Shown piece by piece: positions 19,486-28,476 of a stretch of 32,839 nucleotides of DNA (the stretch's first letter is position 1; the number at the start of each line of letters is the position of its first letter). This stretch comes from an uncultured Bacilli bacterium (GTDB lineage Bacteria; Bacillota_I; Bacilli_A; RF39; UBA660). The DNA is taken from the NCBI GenBank assembly GCA_947630945.1, contig CANRJN010000007.1:1-32839 (forward strand). The letters are read 5' to 3'. Below the pieces are notes generated by a model. It did not search any database, had not been told where the DNA came from, and saw only the letters and a program-made list of their open reading frames with translations. Both the position numbers and the translations under genes were made by a program.

Positions 19486-19989
19486 ATGTACTATTTAACT
19501 ATATTTTTCTTTTATTCAATACTTGGATATATTATGGAAACATCACTTTCATTTTTAATGGATAATGGTTTTACTAGTGGAATACTTTATGGACCATGGA
19601 CCCCTATATATGGTATTGGTGCTTTAATAATATTATTTTTGTCAAAAAAATTATTTAAAAATTTACATATGAATAGAATAGTAGAAACAATTATTATATT
19701 TTTAATAGTAACTCTCATACTTACTTTACTTGAAGGTATCTCTGGTATATTAATTGAAAAATTATTTAATATGGTATATTGGGATTATAGAGATTTACCA
19801 TTACATATTGGTAAGTATGTATGTGTATTAATTAGTTTAATATGGGGAATTTCATCTATAATATTTATTTATATTTTAAATCCATTATGTGATAAATTAA
19901 TTAGAAAGATACCAAGTTTTGTTACTATAACTATACTTATATTATTTATTATTGATATTATTGCTACAATTATAGTTAAATTTAATTAA
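19486..19989 (+). CDS. Putative ABC-transporter permease-like membrane protein (PF06541/CmpB-like)
   Basis: YYLTIFFFYSILGYIMETSLSFLMDNGFTSGILYGPWTPIYGIGALIIL resembles the PF06541 N-terminus. Confidence 0.8.
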   Translation: MYYLTIFFFYSILGYIMETSLSFLMDNGFTSGILYGPWTPIYGIGALIILFLSKKLFKNLHMNRIVETIIIFLIVTLILTLLEGISGILIEKLFNMVYWDYRDLPLHIGKYVCVLISLIWGISSIIFIYILNPLCDKLIRKIPSFVTITILILFIIDIIATIIVKFN

Positions 19990-20032
19990 ATTAAAAGAAT
20001 AAAATGTAATGTACTTTTTATTCTTTTTTTGA
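19990..20032 (+). terminator. Intrinsic terminator
   Basis: AAAAGAATAAAA...TTTTTATTCTTTT followed by T-run. Confidence 0.7.
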
Positions 20033-20072
20033 TATAATCTTTTATAGGAATAAAAGAAATAGGGTGAATAGT

Positions 20073-21311
20073 ATGAATTCAAATGAAAATAATACAAATT
20101 TAAATCAAAATAGTATGAATATGACACCTAATGCAAATAACTTAGTAGGAAATACACAAAGTAATGTACAAACAACTCCAAATCAAACTACGGTTGTTAA
20201 TAATACTCAAAATACAACACCTACAAATCAAACAGTTACTAATGAAACACAAAATGTAGCACAAACTATTCCACCTGTTCAATCTGCACAACAAGTACAA
20301 CCTGTGCAACCAAACCAAACAGTTCAATCTGTTCAACCAACACAACCTATGCAACCAGCGCAGTCAACACAGTCTGTACAATCTGTACAAACCACACAAC
20401 CCGTGCAACCTGTTCAGCCTGTGCAAACGGTACCAACTACACCTGTAACACCAACAGTAAATGAACAAAATCAAAATAATGAAATTGTAGTAAATACAAC
20501 TAAAAAAAGAACAAGTAATTTAATTTTAATTATATTAGTATTTTTAATGGTTTTATTTGTATTTAATATTGATACAGTAATTGATATGTATAATAATTAT
20601 GTTAATAATGGAACACTTACTAACAATAATTCCACTACTGATAATTTAGCAAATGGATTTATTATGATTGATGAAGCAAGTTATATGAATTTAAAAGAAA
20701 TAAGATTTTATAACTTTAAGAAAAAAGATGGTAGTGTAGAAGTTACTTTTAATTATGAAGCAAATCAAAAATATGATGATGCATCAGAATTAAAAATATA
20801 TATAGAACTTTATAATTCAGATAAAGAAATAATATATAAAGAATTATTTAATCCAGGAGGACCACTTGAAAAAGGAACTATAAGAACATATACACTATCT
20901 TTAACAAATGATGTTTATACTTCTGCATTTTATGCGCTTGCTAAAATATATACTCAAACAGAAGAAAACTCTACGAGCAGCCTTGTATGTAAATTTAATG
21001 ATGATAATGAAAATGTAACTGTAAATTATGAAATAACATATAATTTTAAAAATAATGGACTTACTAGTTATAGTGTAAATAAAAACTATCAATTAAAGGG
21101 TGCCAATACTGATAATTATGTAACAGAATTAGAAAATGAATATAATAGTGTAAAAGATATAATACCATCAGTTGTTTATGAAAATAATACTTTACAATAT
21201 TCAGTAAATTTAGAAACTGAAATAGAAAACTTTACACCACTTTATAATAAAGATACAATTATAAATATAATAAAACAAAAAGAAACTTTAAAGAAATGGA
21301 ATTGTGAATAA
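20073..21311 (+). CDS. Membrane-anchored protein with Pro/Gln-rich cytoplasmic repeat region, unknown function
   Basis: N-terminal Asn/Gln/Thr-rich region, VQP/TQP-type repeats, KKR then one TM, then beta-rich ectodomain. ATG 20073 follows SD aggg; stop overlaps the scpA start. Confidence 0.7.
   Translation: MNSNENNTNLNQNSMNMTPNANNLVGNTQSNVQTTPNQTTVVNNTQNTTPTNQTVTNETQNVAQTIPPVQSAQQVQPVQPNQTVQSVQPTQPMQPAQSTQSVQSVQTTQPVQPVQPVQTVPTTPVTPTVNEQNQNNEIVVNTTKKRTSNLILIILVFLMVLFVFNIDTVIDMYNNYVNNGTLTNNNSTTDNLANGFIMIDEASYMNLKEIRFYNFKKKDGSVEVTFNYEANQKYDDASELKIYIELYNSDKEIIYKELFNPGGPLEKGTIRTYTLSLTNDVYTSAFYALAKIYTQTEENSTSSLVCKFNDDNENVTVNYEITYNFKNNGLTSYSVNKNYQLKGANTDNYVTELENEYNSVKDIIPSVVYENNTLQYSVNLETEIENFTPLYNKDTIINIIKQKETLKKWNCE
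20278..20450 (+). repeat. Degenerate 9-12 nt coding repeats (VQP/VQS/TQP units)
   Basis: Repeated gtacaacct/gtgcaacc/gttcaatct-type units encoding QPVQPNQTVQSVQPTQPMQP...VQPVQPVQTV. Confidence 0.75.
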
Positions 21312-22027
21312 TGGATAAATTGTTAATAGGGGATTTTGAAGGGCCACTTGATTTACTACTTCATCTTATAAAAAAATCAAAGATGGAAATTTTTGATATA
21401 GAAATTTCTGAAATTACAAATCAATATTTAAAATTCATAGAAGAAATGAATGAAATGAATTTAGATATTGCTAGTGAATATTTAGTAATGGCAGCAGAAT
21501 TAATAGAAATAAAAAGTAAAAAACTACTTCCACAAAAAGAAGAAGAAAATGAAGAAGTAGAAGAAGTAAATAGTGAAGAAGAATTAAAAAGAAGATTATA
21601 TGAATATCAAAAATATAAAGAAAGTACAAGTGAATTTAGAAAACTAGAAGAAAATAGAAATTCATATTATACAAAAGCACCTGAATCATTAAAAAATTAT
21701 TCACAAGAAATAATAGAAAATGATGGTAGTGTTAGTGTAATGGATTTACTTGATGCTTTTCAAAAATTATTAGAAAGACAAAACTTTAATAAACCACTTA
21801 ACACTAAAATAGCAAGAAAAGAGTTGTCAGTAAAAGAAAGAGTTGTTAAAATAAGAGATATATTAAAAGAAAAAAAGAGGGTAAATTTTATAGAATTATT
21901 TGATGATTTTAGTAAACCTTATGTAGTAGTTACATTCTTATCAGTATTAGAAATGGCTAAAAATAAGGAAATAACTCTAAAACAAGATAATAATTTTTCA
22001 GATATTTATTTAGAAAGAGTTGATTAA
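21311..22027 (+). CDS. scpA: Segregation and condensation protein A
   Basis: DFEGPLDLLLHLIKKSKMEIFDIEISEITNQYLKFI, YLVMAAELIEIKSKKLLP. Confidence 0.95.
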   Translation: MDKLLIGDFEGPLDLLLHLIKKSKMEIFDIEISEITNQYLKFIEEMNEMNLDIASEYLVMAAELIEIKSKKLLPQKEEENEEVEEVNSEEELKRRLYEYQKYKESTSEFRKLEENRNSYYTKAPESLKNYSQEIIENDGSVSVMDLLDAFQKLLERQNFNKPLNTKIARKELSVKERVVKIRDILKEKKRVNFIELFDDFSKPYVVVTFLSVLEMAKNKEITLKQDNNFSDIYLERVD

Positions 22028-22028
22028 A

Positions 22029-22592
22029 ATGAATTTAAAAGCAGTACTTGAAGGTATATTATTTATTGTAGGGGATGAAGGAACTACTATAAAAGAGATG
22101 AGTAAAGTATTAGAAGTTAGTGAAGAAGAAGTTAAATCATTATTATTAGAATTAAAAAAAGATTATGAAAATACAGATAGAGGACTTAGAATTTCATATC
22201 TTGGAAATGCATTTAAATTAACAACAAAAGAAGAACATAAAGAATTTTATGAAAAATTAGTTACAGATAATAAAACAACTAATTTATCAAATGCAGCATT
22301 AGAAGTTCTAGCAGTAATAGCATATAATGAGCCAATTACTAGACTTAAAATAGATGAGATAAGAGGAGTAAATTCATCTCAAATTGTAAAAAGATTAGTG
22401 GCACGTGGTTTTGTTAAAGTATGTGGAAAAGATGAAACTATTGGAAGACCTAATTTATATAAAACAACTAATGATTTTCTTGATTACTTTGGACTTTCAT
22501 CAAAAGAAGATTTACCAAAAATAATTAATGAAGAAAAAGTAGAAAATGAAGTAGGAGATTTATATGATTCTACTTATAAAGAAGAATATTAA
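22029..22592 (+). CDS. scpB: Segregation and condensation protein B
   Basis: LKAVLEGILFIVGDEGTT, ALEVLAVIAYNEPITRLKIDEIRGVNSSQIVKRLVARGFVKVCGKDETIGRPNLY. ATG 22029 preferred over TTG 22020. Confidence 0.95.
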   Translation: MNLKAVLEGILFIVGDEGTTIKEMSKVLEVSEEEVKSLLLELKKDYENTDRGLRISYLGNAFKLTTKEEHKEFYEKLVTDNKTTNLSNAALEVLAVIAYNEPITRLKIDEIRGVNSSQIVKRLVARGFVKVCGKDETIGRPNLYKTTNDFLDYFGLSSKEDLPKIINEEKVENEVGDLYDSTYKEEY

Positions 22593-22613
22593 AACTAAGT
22601 ACATTTTTGATAC

Positions 22614-23360
22614 TTATTTTTTTAATGATAATTTAAGTTTACTATTTTCTAAATATTCTTCGTCAAATAAATCAATATATTCTCTTAAATCAATATATGA
22701 TCCCTCAGAATAAAATGCTCTATTTAAAAATTCTTTTTGTTTATTATTAGATTTTTTATATATACTATAAAGTTCATTTGTATTTATATTATCAAAATTA
22801 AAATTATAATTAAGTAATATTGCAAATATAGTTTGTGCTAAATTATATGTAATATTTTTTTTAATACTATTATAAATATTTATATGAATTTTATTTTTTA
22901 ATAGGCAACCATCTAAATCAATTAGTTTATATTCAATATTATCAGTATTATTAGAATTAACCATAATATTATCTAAATAAATGTCATTAAAAAGTAAATT
23001 ATTTATTTCTAAAAAATCTAGTTTTTCACAAATAGAATAGCATAAATCTCTTCTTATTTCTAAATCTATTTGATTATACTTTAAAAAAATTGATAAATTT
23101 ATATATTCTTTTAAATAGGGAAGTACACATCCACAAAATTTATTATCAAGAGTAAGTATATATAATGCAGGTAAACAATTATGATCATTTAAATTACTCA
23201 TAGTAAAAATTGCTTCTTCTCTTATATCAGTTCTATTTTCTTCAAATAATACTTTATATATTAAATCATTTACCAAATAAATATTACTTTCATAATGATT
23301 TGTATTTTTAACTAAGTTTGATTTTTTTTGTATATCTTTTGTTAAACTTATATATTTCAT
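22614..23360 (-). CDS. Protein-kinase-like fold protein (divergent)
   Basis: VNDLIYKVLF (putative VxxK), REEAIFTMSNL (Glu helix), LLFNDIYLDNIMVN (HRDxxxxN-like with His to Asn), YKLIDLDG (DFG-like). SD aagggg. Confidence 0.6.
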   Translation of the reverse strand: MKYISLTKDIQKKSNLVKNTNHYESNIYLVNDLIYKVLFEENRTDIREEAIFTMSNLNDHNCLPALYILTLDNKFCGCVLPYLKEYINLSIFLKYNQIDLEIRRDLCYSICEKLDFLEINNLLFNDIYLDNIMVNSNNTDNIEYKLIDLDGCLLKNKIHINIYNSIKKNITYNLAQTIFAILLNYNFNFDNINTNELYSIYKKSNNKQKEFLNRAFYSEGSYIDLREYIDLFDEEYLENSKLKLSLKK

Positions 23361-23487
23361 AATAAACCCCTTACAAATTTATTTGATATTATACCATTTT
23401 TATCTAATTAAGTCAATTTAAGTAAAATATTATTTTATGATATAATTAATTAATAAATGGTAAAAATAAAAATAGAGAGGTTAATTT

Positions 23488-24396
23488 ATGAAAAATAAAA
23501 TTGTTTTAATTGGTTGTGGAAATGTAGGTATGGCTTATGCTTATGCTCTTGTTAATCAAAAAGTATATGTAGATGAACTTATATTAATTGATATTAATAA
23601 AGATAAAGTTATGGGAGAAGTAATGGATTTAAATCATTGTCTTGCATATAGTCCATCTAAAATAAAAGTAAAAGTTGGAGATTATAGTGATTGCAAGGAT
23701 GCTAAAATTGTAGCAATTGCTGCTGGGGCTAATCAAGAAGTGGGAGAGACTAGAATGGACTTAATATATAAAAATAGTAAAATATTTAAAAGTATCATTG
23801 ATAATGTTAAATCTAGTGGCTTTGATGGAATATATTTAGTAGCAACTAATCCCTTAGATGTAATGACTTATATTACTTTAAAATATAGTGAATCTCCAAA
23901 TGAAAAAGTTATCGGAACAGGAACAGCACTTGATACAGCAAGACTTAGGTATATACTAAGTGAAAAAACAGGAGTATGTTCAAAAGATATAGATGCATAT
24001 GTTATAGGTGAGCATGGAGATAGTGAATTTATTCCTTGGAGTACAGCAAATATAGCATTTAGTAATATATCAAATTATTTAAGTCAAAATGAAATGCTTA
24101 AAATAGAAAATGAGGTTAGAAATTCTGCATATGAAATAATTAAAAGAAAAGGTGCTACGGCATATGGTATAGGGGTTTGTATGGTTAGAATTACAAATGC
24201 TATACTTGAAAATAAAAATATAATATTAGCGGTATCTAGTTATGATAAAAAACATAAAATATGTATTTCAACCCCAGCAGTAGTTGGTGAAGATGGAGTA
24301 AAAGGTAAAATATTTATGCCATTAAACAAAGATGAAGAAAATAAATTATTAAATTCAATCAATGTTATAAAAGATGCAATATCTAAAATAGAATAA
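23488..24396 (+). CDS. ldh: L-lactate dehydrogenase
   Basis: VLIGCGNVGMAYA, AAGANQEVGETRMDL, GTGTALDTARLRY, GEHGDSEFIPWS. Confidence 0.93.
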   Translation: MKNKIVLIGCGNVGMAYAYALVNQKVYVDELILIDINKDKVMGEVMDLNHCLAYSPSKIKVKVGDYSDCKDAKIVAIAAGANQEVGETRMDLIYKNSKIFKSIIDNVKSSGFDGIYLVATNPLDVMTYITLKYSESPNEKVIGTGTALDTARLRYILSEKTGVCSKDIDAYVIGEHGDSEFIPWSTANIAFSNISNYLSQNEMLKIENEVRNSAYEIIKRKGATAYGIGVCMVRITNAILENKNIILAVSSYDKKHKICISTPAVVGEDGVKGKIFMPLNKDEENKLLNSINVIKDAISKIE

Positions 24397-24404
24397 AAAC
24401 TAAC

Positions 24405-24433
24405 TTGACCTTAAATATTACATTTATTATAAT
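24405..24433 (+). promoter_or_regulatory. Sigma-70/A-type promoter
   Basis: TTGACC (24405-24410), 17-nt spacer, TATAAT (24428-24433). Confidence 0.7.
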
Positions 24434-24450
24434 TATTATAGTGAAGATAT

Positions 24451-25737
24451 ATGAAAGAAAGATACGTTAAATTTTTTAAAAAGAATGTAGTAGTACTTGT
24501 AATATTATTAATAGTAGTATGTTTTTCATTTGGAATATCTTATTCAAATTTTATTTTTAATTCAAATAATCATAGAGCCGTAGAAATGCATGTAAATAAA
24601 TTAAAATATAATATCAAAATAAATAATACACTTACAAATAAAATAGATGTACCATCTGGAAATAGTGTTATAAATATAGAAATTGAATCATTAAATAATG
24701 TTGATACTTATTTTAAATTATTAACATTAAAAAGTGATTATTTAGATATATATTATTTAGATCAAAAACCAAATGATAAAATTAATTCAAATAATAAAAT
24801 TATAGTTAAATTGTTTATATCAAATAAAACAAATAATAATGTATCATGTGAATTTTTAGTATCTGGTGGTTATATAAATAATAGTATAGATGATATTAAT
24901 GTTCCTAATAATTATCAAGAAATTATTAACAAAATTAGTGTGGGAGATAATTTTGAATATAAAATTGATGATAAAACTTATAATTTAAATTATGATTTTT
25001 TAGATAATATAGAATTACATTCAATTAATAATGGATTTAGAATACTTAATGTAAATGATGATGGAAGTATTGATTTAATATCAAATGAAAGTGTAAGTAT
25101 AAATTCATTAAAATTTAAAGGTGCTAAATCTTATAATAATATAATTTATATTTTAAATACTATTTTAAATGAATTATATAGTTCTAAATATAGTGTAAAT
25201 GTAAGAAATATAAATATAAATGATATAAATAAATATATGAAATCAAATTTAGAAATATATAGTAATAATATTAAAACATATACAAATCAAAATAATATTT
25301 ATATTCCAAGTTTATATGAAAATGAAATAGGAAGTATTATAAATAATCAACATTTAAATGGTAAAGTTGATAAAAGTGAAAATAGTAGTTTTATTGATTC
25401 AAATTATAAAATTGTAAATACAATTACATTAAAAGAAATGAATAAATTAAATAATATAGTAGAAGATAATTTTAAATCATACATTTATTATGAATTATTT
25501 ATAGAAAAAGATAACAAATATTATAATCCATATTATGTATTAACAAGATATAGTGATACTAGTGAAGATAATATATTATTTGGAATATTTGGTATAAAAA
25601 ATGATGAGTTATATAAATCTAATTTATATGATAGTAATAATAATGAATATGAAAGCAGTTTATTTGTAAGACCAATTATTAGAATATCTAATAAAGTAAA
25701 TATTTATTTAGATAAAAATATTTTTAAAATAAATTAA
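24451..25737 (+). CDS. Membrane-anchored/secreted surface protein, unknown function
   Basis: N-terminal TM, beta-rich N-domain, then GFRILNVNDDGSIDLISNESVS...SYNNIIYILNTILNELYSSKYSVNVRNININDINKYM module. Confidence 0.65.
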   Translation: MKERYVKFFKKNVVVLVILLIVVCFSFGISYSNFIFNSNNHRAVEMHVNKLKYNIKINNTLTNKIDVPSGNSVINIEIESLNNVDTYFKLLTLKSDYLDIYYLDQKPNDKINSNNKIIVKLFISNKTNNNVSCEFLVSGGYINNSIDDINVPNNYQEIINKISVGDNFEYKIDDKTYNLNYDFLDNIELHSINNGFRILNVNDDGSIDLISNESVSINSLKFKGAKSYNNIIYILNTILNELYSSKYSVNVRNININDINKYMKSNLEIYSNNIKTYTNQNNIYIPSLYENEIGSIINNQHLNGKVDKSENSSFIDSNYKIVNTITLKEMNKLNNIVEDNFKSYIYYELFIEKDNKYYNPYYVLTRYSDTSEDNILFGIFGIKNDELYKSNLYDSNNNEYESSLFVRPIIRISNKVNIYLDKNIFKIN

Positions 25738-25775
25738 CAAATATGTAAATTTTATATAAAAAATGTAAATTTATC

Positions 25776-25805
25776 TTGATATATACATATAAAATTTGTT
25801 AAAAT
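25776..25805 (+). promoter_or_regulatory. Candidate promoter of first prepilin gene
   Basis: TTGATA (25776-25781), 17-18 nt spacer with interrupted TA tract, TTAAAA/TAAAAT. Confidence 0.5.
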
Positions 25806-25857
25806 TATATTGATGATAGGGTAAACCTAGAAGGAAAGGAAGAGTGAAAATAAAATT

Positions 25858-26265
25858 ATGAAAAAGAAAGGATTTACATTAGTAGAGTTACTAGCAGTAA
25901 TTGCAATCTTAGCAATATTAGTAATTATCGCGTTACCAAATGTACTTAGTATGTTTAGACAAGCAAAAGAAAATTCATTTAAGGAAGAAGCACAAAAATT
26001 ATTCCAAACAGCAGAAACAGCATACATTAATAGTGCTATGGGATCATCTGAAGTTACTTGTTTCTCAGATTCAGGTACAAATAAATTAGATCTTACTGGT
26101 AGAAGTCTTACATATAGAGTAGATTTTACAAACGGAAAAATTTCTACTATTCAAGTAACAGATGGTACTTATAATGTTAGTAAAACTAATGCTGATGGTT
26201 TAAAAGTTACTGACATTGATACTGTTAATTCAGGTAATTTAACTATTACTCAATGTGGCGCGTAA
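25858..26265 (+). CDS. Type IV prepilin-like protein
   Basis: MKKKGFTLVELLAVIAILAILVIIALPNVL prepilin cleavage/methylation motif; Cys pair (EVTCF...TQCGA) resembling a D-region disulfide. Confidence 0.9.
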   Translation: MKKKGFTLVELLAVIAILAILVIIALPNVLSMFRQAKENSFKEEAQKLFQTAETAYINSAMGSSEVTCFSDSGTNKLDLTGRSLTYRVDFTNGKISTIQVTDGTYNVSKTNADGLKVTDIDTVNSGNLTITQCGA

Positions 26266-26296
26266 AATAAAAAGACTTAAACGTCTTTTTTATTTT
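26264..26296. terminator. Bidirectional intrinsic terminator between convergent genes
   Basis: AAAATAAAAAGAC-TTAAAC-GTCTTTTTTATTTT. Confidence 0.8.
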
Positions 26297-26305
26297 GCCC
26301 AAAAA

Positions 26306-28342
26306 TTAATTTTGATTATAAATTATTAAATAGTGTTCACTTCTAGTACAAGCAACATAATATAAATATCTTTCATCATAACTATATTTATTATTTTTAT
26401 CTGTATAAATGATACTAGCATCAAATTCTAATCCTTTTGACATATAAGATGGAATTACAATAAGTTTTCTTGAAAATTTATTTGAATTATTTCTAATTAA
26501 AACTAAATCCTTAAAATCATTAATTAATAATTTATAAATTTTAGTTGCTTCTATATCATCTTTTGTTATTATTGCAATACTTTTATTATTTTCGATTAAA
26601 TTATTTATATCATTTGTAAGTTGCTCTTTTAAATTATTTTCACTTTTAAATATTACAGGTATATGTGTATCTCTTCTAATTGCTGATACCAAATTTAATC
26701 CTAATATTTTATTTGTATGTTCTATTATTTCAGGACTAGATCTATAAGTTTTATTAAGTTCTATATAATTTACAGAATCATTAAATACCATTTTTAAATC
26801 TTCAAGTGATTTGTATTGATAATAAGGATTAATAGTTTGATTAATATCACCAAGTATTGTAAATTTACTTTTTTTAAGTATTTTTTTAAGAAGTATATAT
26901 TGAAGTATATTATAATCTTGTGCTTCATCTATAATAGTTTGTTCAATTGTATAATCATTACCTAAAAACATAAGTAAACTTTTCATATATACAAATAAAC
27001 AAGCATCTTCAAAAGATATATTTTTTTCATTCAATTTATTTAAATATGAATCTGGTATTTCTTTTTTATAAGCATTTTTAAATTCGAGACTTTTATAAAA
27101 ATTCTTATATATTTCTTTCATATCAGTTTTTATATTTAATATTTCTTTTAACCATTTCTTTATTTGCTTTGCTTTTGACTTATTACCTCTAAATTCCATC
27201 TCTGATATTTTAATTGATATTTCATCTAATCTTTCAAATAGTGGAAGGGATGAGTATCTTTCTTTTAAATAATAATTTAATTTATCTTTTTCAATATATA
27301 AATCTCTATTAAAAATATCACTAGTAAATGATGCCTCACTTGTATAATTTTTAATGTATTCTTCCATTACACTAATTATTTCATTTGATTGTTTAAATTT
27401 AATTAAATCAGTAAATGTTTCTTCATATTTATAATATCTTTCAATGAATGAAGTGAATGATTCAATAGATTTATATTCTGTTATATATGTTTCTAAAAAA
27501 TCACTAAATGTTGTTTCTTTTGTATTTTCTTCGCCTAGTTCTGGAAGTACATTAGATATATATTCACTAAATACTTGATTAGGCGCAAATATTAAAACTT
27601 TATCACTTGTTAAATTTTTAATTTTATAAAGTAGGAATGCAATTCTATGAAGAGCAACTGATGTTTTACCAGAGCCAGCAATACCTTGAACTATTAAATT
27701 TTTATCTTTAACATTTCTAATAATTGAGTTTTGTTCTGTTTGAATAGTATTAACAATATTTTTCATATGTTCATCTGTTTTACTAGCAAGTACTTCTTGT
27801 AACATTTCATCTTGAACATTAAGTTTTGAATCAAATACTCTTTTTATTTTAGAGTCTTCAATTGTAAATTGTCTTTTATTATGTAAGTATCCATTAATTA
27901 TTCCACCAGGTGCTTCATATGAAACCTCCCCTGGCTCATAATCATAAAATATACTTGATATTGGTGCTCTCCAATCATAGATTATATTTTCATCTTTATC
28001 TGTAAGATAGGTAAGACCAATATAAATGTCATTAATGCAATCATCACTTTCAAATGTTATTTTAGCAAAATAAGGCGAGTTTTGAATTTTATAAAGTTTC
28101 ATATAATATTTTGCTTTTACTTCAAGATCTTCAATTTCTTTGTTATTGTTAGATACAATAGTTTTCATTTCACTAGGATCGAGTTCACTTCTTGTATCCC
28201 AAATAAATTTTTTAAATTCTTGTTGCTTTTCTTCACTATCGTATAAGTCTTGTGCCAAATTAGAGATTTGCTCTCTTAAAAGTTTAGTAGTTAATTCTAG
28301 ATGTTTATTTTCTTTTTCGAATTCTTCTTTACTTAAATTCAT
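26306..28342 (-). CDS. UvrD/Rep-superfamily ATPase, HelD-like (RNA polymerase recycling factor)
   Basis: NLIVQGIAGSGKTSVALHRIAFLLY (Walker A), IDEAQDYN (motif II), LNKTYRSSPEI, YYVACTRSEHYLII; N-terminal coiled coil as in HelD. Confidence 0.85.
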   Translation of the reverse strand: MNLSKEEFEKENKHLELTTKLLREQISNLAQDLYDSEEKQQEFKKFIWDTRSELDPSEMKTIVSNNNKEIEDLEVKAKYYMKLYKIQNSPYFAKITFESDDCINDIYIGLTYLTDKDENIIYDWRAPISSIFYDYEPGEVSYEAPGGIINGYLHNKRQFTIEDSKIKRVFDSKLNVQDEMLQEVLASKTDEHMKNIVNTIQTEQNSIIRNVKDKNLIVQGIAGSGKTSVALHRIAFLLYKIKNLTSDKVLIFAPNQVFSEYISNVLPELGEENTKETTFSDFLETYITEYKSIESFTSFIERYYKYEETFTDLIKFKQSNEIISVMEEYIKNYTSEASFTSDIFNRDLYIEKDKLNYYLKERYSSLPLFERLDEISIKISEMEFRGNKSKAKQIKKWLKEILNIKTDMKEIYKNFYKSLEFKNAYKKEIPDSYLNKLNEKNISFEDACLFVYMKSLLMFLGNDYTIEQTIIDEAQDYNILQYILLKKILKKSKFTILGDINQTINPYYQYKSLEDLKMVFNDSVNYIELNKTYRSSPEIIEHTNKILGLNLVSAIRRDTHIPVIFKSENNLKEQLTNDINNLIENNKSIAIITKDDIEATKIYKLLINDFKDLVLIRNNSNKFSRKLIVIPSYMSKGLEFDASIIYTDKNNKYSYDERYLYYVACTRSEHYLIIYNQN

Positions 28343-28429
28343 TTTTCCTCCATAAACAATCTATTGAATAAAATTAACAGTCTGGAAAAAATATTACCAA
28401 AATTGTAGATAATTGTCAATAAATTATAA

Positions 28430-28458
28430 TTGATTTAATTTAATAATTTAGTTATACT
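28430..28458 (+). promoter_or_regulatory. Candidate promoter of the MFS-like gene
   Basis: TTGATT (28430-28435), 17-nt spacer, TATACT (28453-28458). Confidence 0.6.
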
Positions 28459-28476
28459 TTATTTAAGGTAGTGAAT

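Noticed and set aside
20278-20450. Short repeats as a possible CRISPR array
   Set aside because: Repeats are 9-12 nt, in frame, degenerate and encode VQP-type units; no spacers.
19942-21092. Minus-strand ORFs 19942-20127, 20142-20354, 20901-21092
   Set aside because: Antisense to a terminator and the repeat-rich CDS; composition explains them.
25827-26027. Minus-strand ORF over the prepilin gene
   Set aside because: Antisense to the conserved prepilin N-terminus.
28140-28355. Plus-strand ORF over the HelD-like gene start
   Set aside because: Antisense shadow of the HelD N-terminus.
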